Both the position numbers and the translations under genes were made by a program. 49,823 bases of DNA from SG8-41 sp036555615 (GTDB taxonomy: Bacteria; Pseudomonadota; Gammaproteobacteria; Burkholderiales; SG8-41): contig DATBKZ010000129.1 in the NCBI GenBank assembly GCA_036555615.1, positions 1 through 49,823 on the forward strand, in the 5' to 3' direction. Positions 7,564 to 16,102 of this stretch are shown here, piece after piece. Every line of letters begins with the position of its first letter. Position 1 is the first letter of the stretch. Under the pieces are notes generated by a model. It searched no databases and had not been told where the DNA came from. It worked only from the letters and a program-made list of their open reading frames with translations.

Positions 7564-9074
7564 TGCCGCGCCCTTTCGGCAAGATGCAGCACGAGGCGCG
7601 CCGCGGTGCCCGCGGCACCCTTGCGCGGAACGCTGTAGGTCGCGCGCTTCATCTCGGGGTGGGCGTCGAGCAGCTCGCGCGCGCGCTCCGGCGTAAGTCC
7701 GTTCAGCTTCAGGACATCGTCGAACTCGCGCTGCGCCCGGCGCTTCGCCTCCGTCAGGATCATCTGGCAGCGCGAGAGCGCGTGAACCTCGGCGTCGCCC
7801 TTGATCTCGAGCGGCGCGTAGAGGAGATCGGGATACTTGCCCGTTACTGCCGCCATGGCGCCGATGCTCATGGTGTTCGGCATGCAGGAATAGGGCGAGA
7901 GTTCGCAGATCATGTGCGCTTTCTTGTGCTGGTGCGCCCACAGCGCCTTGCCGACGAGCATGTCGCCCTCGCCGCCGTTCAGCCGGCTGTGGTAGTAGGG
8001 CGCGGCGAGCGCGCGTAGTTCGTACTGATCCGGCATCTCGTGCGGCAGGTCCCCGAGCGCCCGGCGCATCCCGTCGTAGGTCCGCCGCAACAGCCGCATC
8101 CCCGTCCTGATTCCGCCCAGCTTCAGCCGCGCCATGCGGTCGATGCCGATGTGGTCCTCATAGTCCTGCCCCGCCAGGCGCATCAGGTAATCGAGCCAGA
8201 TGGTGGTCGCAGCGGGATAGACTTCCGCGCCCTCCGCCTCGAGCCAGCGGTGGATGTTGTAGTTGGGCTCCCCTTCGACGGTTTGCAGGTAGAACTCGCC
8301 GGTGATCTTCACCACCGGCTTTACCCGCAGCCGGTCCACTTCGATTCCCTGGAACTTACGGTACACCTCGCGCATCGCCTGCTCGAAGTAGTCGCTCGAA
8401 AGGTACCAGAGCGGAGCGCTCCACTTCTTTCCGCGCACGGGCGACTCCCGGAACACCTGGTAGAGATGCTCGACGCTCTCCCTGACCGTCCGTTCCGTCG
8501 CGCCGGGCTGGACCTCGTACGGCCGCGTCTGGTACTCCAGGTCCTGCACGAGATCGCTGGCCACGACCGCCCAGACAGCGCCGAGCGTGAAGGGCAGGTT
8601 CAACTCCAGCCCGCCGCCCTCGGCCGCCCCCTGCTCGAGCCCGTTCTGCGCGAGGAGAAACATGCGGAAGGACTCGAGTCCGGCGTTGCGCAGCGCCAGC
8701 TCATAGCTCTGGTGGTATTGCCCGAAACGGCAGGCCCCGCAGGATCCCGCTGTCACGTACACGTATTTCTTCGCGACCTCCTCAGGGCTCGATTCGCGCG
8801 CCTTCGCGCGCAGAAAGTTGGCGAGATTGCCGGTGGTGAAGCTCGTCGGGCAGCACTGTCCGATGTCGGCGAGCTCCCGACCCGTAAGCAGATCCTCCTT
8901 CGTAGCGACGGGGAGGACCTGTGTCCGGTAGCCGAGGTTCTCCATCGCGCCCTGGATCAGGCGCTCGGCTCTCCAGTGCAGGCCGCCGAAGAGAACTGTT
9001 ACTTGGTCGCGCTCGGCCCGGGTGAAAGGACGCGGCTTGTACGTGCGAAAGTGCTCGATTGCGGTGCTCTGCAT
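7560..9074 (-). CDS. HgdB/HgdC-like 2-hydroxyacyl-CoA dehydratase D-component family protein
   Basis: The 504-residue protein resembles the last segment of large activase/DUF2229/HgdB fusion proteins. Cysteine motifs that could carry an iron-sulfur cluster are visible: DIGQCCPTSFTTGN (about residue 94), TAGSCGACRFGQYHQSYE (about 130) and ICELSPYSCMPNTMS (about 395). HgdB-type proteins and the double-cubane proteins receive electrons from the ATPase encoded next in this operon, so a partner role is the best guess. It is the first gene of the operon: start ATG at 9074 with GGGAGGAG 8 bp upstream. The substrate, if any, cannot be told from sequence; a true dehydratase would normally have two related subunits, and here the second is replaced by the DUF2229 protein. 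Confidence 0.82.
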   Translation of the reverse strand: MQSTAIEHFRTYKPRPFTRAERDQVTVLFGGLHWRAERLIQGAMENLGYRTQVLPVATKEDLLTGRELADIGQCCPTSFTTGNLANFLRAKARESSPEEVAKKYVYVTAGSCGACRFGQYHQSYELALRNAGLESFRMFLLAQNGLEQGAAEGGGLELNLPFTLGAVWAVVASDLVQDLEYQTRPYEVQPGATERTVRESVEHLYQVFRESPVRGKKWSAPLWYLSSDYFEQAMREVYRKFQGIEVDRLRVKPVVKITGEFYLQTVEGEPNYNIHRWLEAEGAEVYPAATTIWLDYLMRLAGQDYEDHIGIDRMARLKLGGIRTGMRLLRRTYDGMRRALGDLPHEMPDQYELRALAAPYYHSRLNGGEGDMLVGKALWAHQHKKAHMICELSPYSCMPNTMSIGAMAAVTGKYPDLLYAPLEIKGDAEVHALSRCQMILTEAKRRAQREFDDVLKLNGLTPERARELLDAHPEMKRATYSVPRKGAAGTAARLVLHLAERARH

Positions 9075-9249
9075 GGCTGGATCTCCTCCCGGAAAGCGAT
9101 CTGCCCGTTCACCGTGCAGACAGCAGTTTATCCCTAAGTTTGGACGGATATGCCCATGATCTATTCAGGGTCATATCCTGCCAGCACCGCGCGCATTCCC
9201 ACAGCCCGGTATTGAGCCGCTGCAGGACGCCGGGCCGTTGCCGGCGGGA

Positions 9250-9264
9250 CCTGACTGAGTCAGG
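9250..9264. promoter_or_regulatory. Perfect 15-bp palindrome, possible operator
   Basis: CCTGACTGAGTCAGG is a 7+1+7 perfect palindrome 176 bp upstream of the HgdB-like gene and 327 bp upstream of fadE. Size and symmetry suit a dimeric regulator such as a GntR or TetR protein. One palindrome of this length can occur by chance, so the call is tentative. Confidence 0.3.
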
Positions 9265-9493
9265 CACTTCCCGCTACGCCCGCTTGGGCGCACGACGCGC
9301 GATCTGGTCTGGCACGCGAAGGGCGGGCGACGAGTTGGGGTTGTGAGCAGCGTGAACCTGAGGATGCCGAAGATACGGCCGAGATGGTCGGTGCGGGACT
9401 ACGCGCTGGCCCCGTGGTCTTGTCGGACGCGACGCCGCGCTGCGCCTCCTTCGCGGGCGGGTTTCTCTCGTGGACGCATTGTTTCTGGAACGA

Positions 9494-9550
9494 GGGAGCG
9501 CACGCCTGTTTCATGGGAGCGCACAGGGTTGTGAGAAAGGCGTGCGTCCC
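9494..9550. promoter_or_regulatory. Direct repeats GGGAGCGCAC, candidate regulator sites before fadE
   Basis: Two exact copies of GGGAGCGCAC lie at 9494-9503 and 9515-9524, 21 bp apart, which is two helix turns and puts them on the same DNA face. A nearly inverted third copy, GTGCGTCCC (one base missing), lies at 9542-9550. All sit 40-97 bp upstream of the fadE start, where a transcription factor would act. No known motif name is claimed. Confidence 0.4.
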
Positions 9551-9590
9551 CGTTTTTCCTGTATGCTGGCGCGAGTCGAAGGGGGGAGTC

Positions 9591-12137
9591 ATGGCCACCT
9601 TGCTGATCATCCTCGCCGCGGTCGCGGTCGCCTGGACCCTCGCCTACCACCGTCTGCCCGCCGTCGCTTGGACGATCGCGTTCGCGATCGTGCTCGGGCT
9701 CATCACTCTCTACGCGTCCTGGCCGCAGCCCCTGGTCACAACGGCATGGATCATCCTCGTCATTGGCGCCCTCATCGGCAACCCGACGCCCATCCGCCGC
9801 GCGCTCATCAGCCGACCGCTGCTGGGACTCTTCCGCAGGATCCTTCCGCAGGTGTCGCAGACCGAGCAGGAAGCGCTCGAAGCGGGCACCGTCTGGTGGG
9901 ACGGCGAGCTCTTCAGCGGCAGGCCCGACTGGGCGAAGCTTCTCGCCTACCCGAAGCCGAAGCTCACGGCGGCGGAGCGCGCTTTTCTCGACGGCCCGGT
10001 CGAGGAGTTGTGCGCAATGGTGAACGACTGGGAGGTCTCGCACGAACTCCTCGATCTGCCGCCGCACGCGTGGCAGTTCATCCGCGACAAGGGCTTCATC
10101 GGCATGATCATCCCCAAGCAGTACGGCGGGCTGGGGTTTTCGGCGCTTGCGCACTCCGAGGTGATCATGAAGCTCACCACGCGCAGCAGCACGGCCGCGA
10201 TCACGGTAATGGTGCCGAATTCGCTCGGGCCGGCGGAGCTGCTGCTGCATTACGGCACCCAGGCGCAGAAGAATCACTACCTGCCGCGGCTCGCAAAGGG
10301 AATCGACATTCCCTGCTTTGCGCTCACCAGTCCCGAAGCCGGCTCGGATGCCGGGGCGATACCGGACTTCGGGATCGTCTGCCGCGGCGAGTGGGAGGGG
10401 AAGAACGTGCTGGGCATGCGCCTTACGTGGGAGAAGCGCTACATCACGCTGGCGCCGGTGGCGACGCTGCTCGGGCTTGCGTTCCGGCTCTACGATCCGG
10501 ATCACCTCCTCGGCGATACCGAGGATATCGGCATCACGCTCGCGCTCATTCCGACGCAGACCCCGGGCGTTCACATCGGTCGCCGGCATTTCCCGCTCAA
10601 TGCCGTGTTCATGAATGGCCCGACCTGGGGCAAGGATGTCTTCGTGCCGCTCGAGTTCATCATCGGCGGCGCGGAGTACGCCGGCCAGGGCTGGAAGATG
10701 CTGATGAACTGCCTTGCGGCTGGCCGTTCCATCTCGCTCCCCGCCAACGCCTGCGGCATCGCGAAGGGCTGCGCGCTGACCACCGGGGCCTACGGGCGCG
10801 TGCGGCAGCAATTTCGCCTCTCCATCGGCCGCTTCGAGGGAGTCGAGGAAGCGCTGGCGCGGATCGGCGGCAACACTTACATAATGGACGCGGCGCGCGT
10901 GATGACCGCCGGCGCGGTGGACCTGGGCGAGAAGCCTTCGGTCATCTCGGCGATCGTCAAGTATCACCTCACCGAGCGCGGGCGGCAGGTCATCAATGAC
11001 GCGATGGATGTCCACGGCGGCAAGGGCATCTGCCTGGGGCCCAGCAATTATCTTGCCCGCGCCTACCAGCAGGTGCCGATCGCGATCACGGTGGAGGGCG
11101 CGAACATCCTGACGCGCTCCATGATCATCTTCGGCCAGGGCGCGATCCGCGGCCATCCGTTCGTGCTGAAGGAGATCCAGGCGACGCAGGAGCGAGACCC
11201 GGACAAGGCGGTGCGCGGCTTCGACGCGGCATTCTTCGGCCACATTGCGTTCATCGCGTCCAACAAGGCGCGTGCGTTCTGGATGGGACTGACCGGCGCG
11301 CGTCTCGTCGCTGTCCCGGGCGACAGGCACACGAGGCGCTACTACCAGCATTTGACACGCCTGTCGGCTGCGTTCGCCTGGACTGCGGACGTGTCGATGT
11401 TCCTGCTGGGCGGCGCGCTCAAGCGCCGCGAGCGGTTGTCCGCGCGGCTGGGCGACATATTGTCCAATCTCTACCTCGCAACCGCGGCGTTGAAGCGCTA
11501 CGAGGACGACGGGCGACCGGCCGAGGATCTGCCGCTGATGCACTGGTCGGTGCGGGACGCCCTGGCGCGGACGGAGGAGGCGTTCTACGGGCTCATAGCA
11601 AACATGCCCAACCGGTTCGTGGCTGGGGTGCTGCTGCGCGCCATCATCTTTCCGTTCGCGTTTCCCCTGGGCCGGGAGTTCTCGCCCCCGCGCGACCGGC
11701 TGGGAAGCCAGGTGGTGGGGCTCCTGCTGGAGCCCGGCCCGGCGCGCACCCGGCTGACTGCCGGAGTCTATATCCCGCGCGACCGCGACGAGCCGGTTGC
11801 CGTATTGGAAGCGGCGCTGCGTGCGGTGATCGCGGCCGAACCCATCGGCGCCAAGATCCGCCAGGCGCGCGCGGAAGGAACGATCGTGAGCGGCTTCGCG
11901 GACCCGATCGTGGAGGAGGCGAGCGCCAAGGGCGTGATCACGCACGCGGAAAAACAGTCGATGGAGCTCGCCAGGACGCTGCGCCGGCGGGTCATCATGG
12001 TGGACGACTTTCCGAAGGACCTCGGCAAGACCGAGATCCACCAGACGACCCGGCCGGTCACGTTCGAGGCCCTGCGCGGCAGGACCTCTTGGCCCGAGCT
12101 GGAGAGCCGCGACCACGGGCCGAGTCCCGCGCCATGA
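9591..12137 (+). CDS. fadE: Membrane-bound acyl-CoA dehydrogenase FadE
   Basis: This 848-residue enzyme does the first step of beta-oxidation, acyl-CoA to trans-2-enoyl-CoA, passing electrons to ETF. Its length is close to E. coli FadE (814). The N-terminus has two or three hydrophobic segments (about residues 3-20, 24-42 and 45-62) that place it at the inner membrane. The central part is a typical acyl-CoA dehydrogenase with CFALTSPEAGSDAGAIPD (FAD/substrate loop) and DVHGGKGICLGPSNYL; the C-terminus is the FadE-specific extension. The start ATG at 9591 is preceded by GGGGGGAG; a longer open frame upstream lacks a ribosome site. It heads a tight operon, overlapping the next gene by ATGA. Confidence 0.93.
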   Translation: MATLLIILAAVAVAWTLAYHRLPAVAWTIAFAIVLGLITLYASWPQPLVTTAWIILVIGALIGNPTPIRRALISRPLLGLFRRILPQVSQTEQEALEAGTVWWDGELFSGRPDWAKLLAYPKPKLTAAERAFLDGPVEELCAMVNDWEVSHELLDLPPHAWQFIRDKGFIGMIIPKQYGGLGFSALAHSEVIMKLTTRSSTAAITVMVPNSLGPAELLLHYGTQAQKNHYLPRLAKGIDIPCFALTSPEAGSDAGAIPDFGIVCRGEWEGKNVLGMRLTWEKRYITLAPVATLLGLAFRLYDPDHLLGDTEDIGITLALIPTQTPGVHIGRRHFPLNAVFMNGPTWGKDVFVPLEFIIGGAEYAGQGWKMLMNCLAAGRSISLPANACGIAKGCALTTGAYGRVRQQFRLSIGRFEGVEEALARIGGNTYIMDAARVMTAGAVDLGEKPSVISAIVKYHLTERGRQVINDAMDVHGGKGICLGPSNYLARAYQQVPIAITVEGANILTRSMIIFGQGAIRGHPFVLKEIQATQERDPDKAVRGFDAAFFGHIAFIASNKARAFWMGLTGARLVAVPGDRHTRRYYQHLTRLSAAFAWTADVSMFLLGGALKRRERLSARLGDILSNLYLATAALKRYEDDGRPAEDLPLMHWSVRDALARTEEAFYGLIANMPNRFVAGVLLRAIIFPFAFPLGREFSPPRDRLGSQVVGLLLEPGPARTRLTAGVYIPRDRDEPVAVLEAALRAVIAAEPIGAKIRQARAEGTIVSGFADPIVEEASAKGVITHAEKQSMELARTLRRRVIMVDDFPKDLGKTEIHQTTRPVTFEALRGRTSWPELESRDHGPSPAP

Positions 12138-12919
12138 ACGACAGCGTCCTCTACTCCGTGGCGGAGGGCGTGGCGACGGTCACGCTGAACCGGCCGCAGG
12201 TGCTGAATGCGCTCGATGCGCAGATGATCGTCGCGCTGCGCGCGGCGTGCGAGCGCGCCGAGCACGACACGGCGGCGCGTGCCGTAGTCCTGCGCGGCGC
12301 CGGCCCGGCGTTTCTCGCGGGCGGCGACGTTGCTTTCTTCCGCTCCAATCTCCCGCGCATGCCGGCACTGGTGCGGGAAGGCGGCGCGGAGTTGAGCCAC
12401 GCGATTCTCGCGCTACGGCGCGCGCCCAAGCCGGTTCTGGCAAGCGTCCACGGCGCAGTCGCCGGCGCTGGGGTAAGCCTCATGGCAGCGGCCGATCTCG
12501 CGATCGCAGCCGACGGAACGAAATTTACGGTCGCCTACAGCAGGATCGGCACGAGCCCGGATGGCGGCGCAACCCATTTCCTGCCGCGGCTCATCGGCAC
12601 GCGCAGGGCGCTCGAGCTCATGCTGCTCTCCGATTCGTTCGAAGCGCAAACCGCGCTCAAGCTCGGGATCGTCAATTGGGTGATCGGCGCGGAGCAGCTG
12701 GGTGCGGAGACCGAGGCCATCGCGCGCCGGCTGGCGCTCGGGCCGACGCGCGCGTTCGGCGAGATCAAGCATCTGGTGAACGAGAGCCCGGACCAGACGC
12801 TTGCGGCCCAGCTCGAGGCCGAGATCGAGGCCTTCGCGCGCTGCGCGGGGACGCGCGATTTCGCCGAAGGCGTCACCGCCTTCATCGAGAAGCGCAAGCC
12901 TGTCTTCAAGGGCGAGTGA
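12134..12919 (+). CDS. Enoyl-CoA hydratase/isomerase family protein, probably an isomerase
   Basis: The 261-residue crotonase-fold protein has the usual oxyanion-hole sequences (AFLAGGDVAFF and HGAVAGAGVSLM). Compared with rat enoyl-CoA hydratase, the first catalytic Glu (144) is replaced by Tyr (FTVAYSRIG), while SPDGG carries an Asp typical of PaaG-like and delta3-delta2 enoyl-CoA isomerases; the second Glu is kept in RALELML. I therefore infer an isomerase that feeds unsaturated chains into the pathway, since the bifunctional enzyme further down already supplies a hydratase. The ATG at 12134 overlaps the fadE stop (ATGA), so the two are translationally coupled. Confidence 0.84.
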   Translation: MNDSVLYSVAEGVATVTLNRPQVLNALDAQMIVALRAACERAEHDTAARAVVLRGAGPAFLAGGDVAFFRSNLPRMPALVREGGAELSHAILALRRAPKPVLASVHGAVAGAGVSLMAAADLAIAADGTKFTVAYSRIGTSPDGGATHFLPRLIGTRRALELMLLSDSFEAQTALKLGIVNWVIGAEQLGAETEAIARRLALGPTRAFGEIKHLVNESPDQTLAAQLEAEIEAFARCAGTRDFAEGVTAFIEKRKPVFKGE

Positions 12920-12925
12920 GGAGTG

Positions 12926-13744
12926 ATGAGCCTGCGGGGCAGGACCATTTTCATCACGGGAGCAACGCGCGGCATCGGGCGCGAGATCGCGCTGCGTTGC
13001 GCGCGCGATGGCGCCAACGTGGTGGTGACCGGCAAGACGTCCGAGCCGCATCCGAAGCTCTCCGGAACCATCCACACCGTCGCCCGTGAAATCGAGGCCG
13101 CGGGCGGGAGGGCGCTTCCCGTGCAGCTCGACGTCAGGGACGCGGACGCCGTAGCGGACGCGGTGAAGCAGGCCGTGGCGACGTTCGGCGGAATCGATTG
13201 CCTGGTAAACAACGCCAGCGCGATCGCGCTCAGCGGCACGCTCGATACGCCCGTCAAGCGCCTGGACCTCATGCTCGCGGTGAATCTGCGCGGCACCTTC
13301 GTCTGCTCCCAGGCCTGCGTTCCCCACCTCAAGAAAGCCGCCAATCCTCACATCCTTACGATCTCGCCGCCGCTCAACATGAAGCCGCGATGGTTCAAGG
13401 ATCACGTTGCCTACACGATGGCAAAATACGGGATGAGCATGTGCACGCTCGGCATGGCGGAGGAGTTCCGATCGTCCGGGATTGCGGTCAACTCGCTCTG
13501 GCCGCGCACCACCATTGCGACCGCCGCGATTGAGGTCCACTTCCCCGAGGCGATACTCAAGGCGAGCCGCAAGCCGGCGATCATGGCGGAGGCGGCCTAC
13601 GCGATCCTCAATCGCGGCAGCCGCAGCGCCACCGGAAATTTCTACATAGACGAAGAGGTGCTGCGCGCGGAAGGCGTGACCGATTTCGAGCAGTATGCCG
13701 TCACGCCGGGGGCGAAGCTGTATCCGGACCCGTTTCTTGACTGA
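12926..13744 (+). CDS. Short-chain dehydrogenase, HSDL2-like
   Basis: The 272-residue SDR has the NAD(P) motif TGATRGIG, the NNAS motif (VNNASAI), and the Tyr-Lys pair in YTMAKYG. The stretch from TGKTSEPHPKLSGTIHT through ISPPLNMKPRWF to LWPRTTI strongly resembles hydroxysteroid dehydrogenase-like protein 2 (HSDL2), a peroxisomal or mitochondrial protein tied to fatty acid metabolism. It lacks the C-terminal SCP2 domain of the animal protein. The exact substrate is unknown; a 3-hydroxyacyl-CoA or related oxidation would fit its place between fadE and the acyl-CoA synthetase. A GTG three bases upstream is an alternative start, but GAGGAG is better spaced for the ATG at 12926. Confidence 0.86.
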   Translation: MSLRGRTIFITGATRGIGREIALRCARDGANVVVTGKTSEPHPKLSGTIHTVAREIEAAGGRALPVQLDVRDADAVADAVKQAVATFGGIDCLVNNASAIALSGTLDTPVKRLDLMLAVNLRGTFVCSQACVPHLKKAANPHILTISPPLNMKPRWFKDHVAYTMAKYGMSMCTLGMAEEFRSSGIAVNSLWPRTTIATAAIEVHFPEAILKASRKPAIMAEAAYAILNRGSRSATGNFYIDEEVLRAEGVTDFEQYAVTPGAKLYPDPFLD

Positions 13745-13761
13745 AAAAACCAGGAGGGGGC

Positions 13762-15567
13762 ATGGCACAAATCGCAGGTCACCTGATACCAGTCGAGGCG
13801 GCTGTCACCCTCGATGGCCTGTTCCGCGAGCGCGTGAAGCGCACGCCGGACGCCATCGCCTGCCGCGCGTATAACGAGAGCCACGCCAACTGGCGCGACT
13901 ATACGTGGGCCCAGATCGACCACCAGGTCGCGCGCTGGCAGGCCGCGCTCGAGCGCGACGGCATCAAGGCCGGCGACCGCGTCGCGGTGATGCTGCGCAA
14001 CTGCCCGGAGTGGGTGACCTACGATCAGGCGGCGCTCGGCCTTGGGCTGGTGGTGGTCCCGCTCTACACGCAGGACCGGGCGGAAAACGTCGCCTACATC
14101 ATCCAGGACTCCAACTGCCGGGTGCTGCTCATCGAAGGCGCCGAGCAGTGGCAGGGGCTGCGCGAGGTCAAGGGCCAGTTGGGAAGTCTCACGCGCATCG
14201 TGACCGTGCACCCCGTGCCCGACAAGGGCGAGACGCGATTGCGATCGCTCGGCGAGTGGCTGCCGGATGACGGCGGTGCGACGCGCCACGTGCCGCGCGA
14301 CGGAAACGCGCTGGCGACCATCGTCTACACCTCCGGCACGACCGGGCGGCCCAAGGGCGTGATGCTCTCGCACCACAATATCCTCTCCAACGCCGCGGCA
14401 GCCTCAACCGAGGTGCTGACCACTGGGCCCGACGACGTGCTGCTTTCCTTCCTGCCGCTCTCGCATACCTTCGAGCGCACCTGCGGCTATTACCTGACGG
14501 TCATGAGCGGTGCGATGAATACCTATTCGCGCGGCATACCGCAGCTCGCCGAAGACCTGCAGGCGGTCCGTCCAACCATCCTGATTTCGGTGCCGCGGAT
14601 CTACGAGCGCGTCTACGGCCGCATCCGCGAGGCGCTCGACGCGGGCTCGCCGCTCAAGAAGAAGCTCTTCATGCTGGCGGTGGAAGTGGGCTGGGCGCGC
14701 TTCGAGCACGCGCAGGGGAGAGGGCCGTGGAAGCCGTCATTCCTGCTGTGGCCCGTGCTGCACGCGCTGGTGGCCAAGAAAATCCTCGCGCGGCTCGGCG
14801 GCCGCATGCGCGCGGCGATCTCGGGGGGCGCGGCGCTCTCGCCCGAAATCTCGCGCGTGTTCATCGGGGTCGGGCTCACCGTCCTTCAGGGTTATGGGCT
14901 CACGGAAACGAGCCCGATCGCGTGCGCGAACCGCCCGGATGACAACCTCCCCGCCAGCGTGGGCAGGGCAATTCCCGGCGTCCAGGTGCGGGTCGGCGAG
15001 AACAATGCGCTCATGATCAAGGGCCCGAACATCATGCTCGGCTACTGGAACAACCCGGAGGCCACCCGGGCGATGATCGGAGCGGACGGCTGGCTCAATT
15101 CCGGGGACACCGCGCGCATCGACAGCCAGGGCCATGTCTTCATCACCGGGCGCTTGAAGGAGATCATCGTGCTCTCGAACGGCGAGAAGGTGCCGCCGGT
15201 GGACGTCGAATCTGCGATTGCGCGCGATCCCCTGTTCGAGCAGGTGATGCTGCTCGGCGAGGGCAAGCCCTATCTGAGCGTGATGTCGGTATTGAACGCC
15301 GACCACTGGAAGAAGCTGTGCACCGAGCGGGGGTTGAATGACGCGCCGGCCACGATCCAGTCGAAGCAGGTCGAGGAGATCCTGGTCTCGCGCATCGCCA
15401 CCCAGATGAAGGAGTTCCCGGGCTACGCGCAGGTGCGGCGCGTCGCGGCAACGCTCGATCCCTGGACGGTGGAGAACGGCCTTCTCACGCCGACGCTGAA
15501 ACTGAAGCGCGCCAAGGTCATGGAGAAGTTCAATGCCGAGATCGACGGCATGTACGCCGGGCACTGA
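13762..15567 (+). CDS. Long-chain fatty acid--CoA ligase (AMP-forming)
   Basis: The 601-residue enzyme activates fatty acids to acyl-CoA using ATP. Motifs: IVYTSGTTGRPKGVMLSH near residue 190 (P-loop), GYGLTETSP near 376, SGDTARID near 447 and GRLKEIIVLSNGEKV near 463 with the catalytic Lys region. Length and sequence fit the FadD15/AcsL type common in bacteria and related to eukaryotic long-chain ligases, rather than the E. coli FadD type. The ATG at 13762 follows a very strong ribosome site (AGGAGGGG), only 17 bp after the SDR stop, so it belongs to the fadE operon. It would charge the fatty acids brought in by FadL. Confidence 0.91.
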   Translation: MAQIAGHLIPVEAAVTLDGLFRERVKRTPDAIACRAYNESHANWRDYTWAQIDHQVARWQAALERDGIKAGDRVAVMLRNCPEWVTYDQAALGLGLVVVPLYTQDRAENVAYIIQDSNCRVLLIEGAEQWQGLREVKGQLGSLTRIVTVHPVPDKGETRLRSLGEWLPDDGGATRHVPRDGNALATIVYTSGTTGRPKGVMLSHHNILSNAAAASTEVLTTGPDDVLLSFLPLSHTFERTCGYYLTVMSGAMNTYSRGIPQLAEDLQAVRPTILISVPRIYERVYGRIREALDAGSPLKKKLFMLAVEVGWARFEHAQGRGPWKPSFLLWPVLHALVAKKILARLGGRMRAAISGGAALSPEISRVFIGVGLTVLQGYGLTETSPIACANRPDDNLPASVGRAIPGVQVRVGENNALMIKGPNIMLGYWNNPEATRAMIGADGWLNSGDTARIDSQGHVFITGRLKEIIVLSNGEKVPPVDVESAIARDPLFEQVMLLGEGKPYLSVMSVLNADHWKKLCTERGLNDAPATIQSKQVEEILVSRIATQMKEFPGYAQVRRVAATLDPWTVENGLLTPTLKLKRAKVMEKFNAEIDGMYAGH

Positions 15568-15598
15568 CCCGCGAACGCAGAATCCAGGGCGCTTGCAG

Positions 15599-15988
15599 AT
15601 GACAACGCTTCCTTCAGGCAAGGAGCCCACGCTCCGGGTCGTGCCCATGCCGGCCGACGAGAACCAGGCCGGCGACATCTTCGGCGGGTGGATCATGTCG
15701 CAGGTGGACATCGCCGGCAGCGTTGCCGCCGTCCGCATCTCCCGGGGGCGGGTGGCGACCGTCGCCGTCAATTCCTTCCAGTTCAAGCAGCCGGTGCTGG
15801 TCGGCGACCTCGTGAGCTTCTATGCGGAAGTGGTGCGGGTCGGACGAACCTCCATCACCGTCAACGTCGAGGTCTACGCCCAGCGCCGGCCCGAGCGCGA
15901 GGAAGTCGTGAAAGTCACTGAGGCGACGCTGACTTACGTTGCTCTGGACGAGGCGCGGCGACCGCGTGTTGTATCAGCGCAACAGTAA
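15599..15988 (+). CDS. yciA: YciA-type acyl-CoA thioesterase
   Basis: The 129-residue single hotdog-domain protein matches E. coli YciA (132 aa) well: LRVVPMPADENQAGDIFGGW with the catalytic Asp region, then IMSQVDIAG and NSFQFKQPVLVGD. Such enzymes hydrolyse acyl-CoAs to free acid and CoA and are thought to release CoA when intermediates pile up. Start ATG at 15599 was chosen because conservation begins just after it; the longer frame upstream runs into the acyl-CoA ligase gene. It lies 31 bp behind that gene and ends the operon. Confidence 0.9.
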   Translation: MTTLPSGKEPTLRVVPMPADENQAGDIFGGWIMSQVDIAGSVAAVRISRGRVATVAVNSFQFKQPVLVGDLVSFYAEVVRVGRTSITVNVEVYAQRRPEREEVVKVTEATLTYVALDEARRPRVVSAQQ

Positions 15989-16009
15989 GATGCCGCCGCG
16001 ATCAAGACA

Positions 16010-16040
16010 TTGTGGCAGGCGCGGGACTCGATAGTAATAT
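16010..16040 (+). promoter_or_regulatory. Weak candidate promoter for fadL
   Basis: TTGTGG (16010-16015) and TAATAT (16035-16040) are 19 bp apart, which is longer than ideal, about 60 bp before the fadL start. Both boxes match 4 of 6 consensus bases. A promoter here is expected because the 114-bp gap separates fadL from the preceding operon. Confidence 0.25.
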
Positions 16041-16102
16041 GTTTCGATAGCGCCAGTGGGCCGGCCAGCATGGTCGGCGTTGGCAAAATGGGGGAGATTC
16101 AC

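Larger units (their letters stand above)
9075..9590. other. Divergent intergenic region between the activase operon and fadE
   Basis: These 516 bp hold no convincing gene; the short open frames have no ribosome site and unremarkable sequence. It must contain the promoters of both divergent operons. Visible structure: a perfect palindrome CCTGACTGAGTCAGG at 9250-9264, two direct copies of GGGAGCGCAC at 9494 and 9515, and a possible -10 box TATGCT at 9562-9567, 24 bp before the fadE start, without a good -35 box. No regulator gene is next to it. Confidence 0.6.

Noticed and set aside
4203..9074. Benzoyl-CoA reductase (bcr/bad) genes
   Set aside because: The ATPase fold is shared, but the BcrB/BcrC subunits and aromatic pathway genes are missing and DUF2229 belongs to the separate activase family.
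9399..12116. A 905-residue open frame antisense to fadE
   Set aside because: It mirrors a clear acyl-CoA dehydrogenase gene; its product is rich in Arg, His, Asp and Gly without any domain, as expected from high-GC antisense frames.
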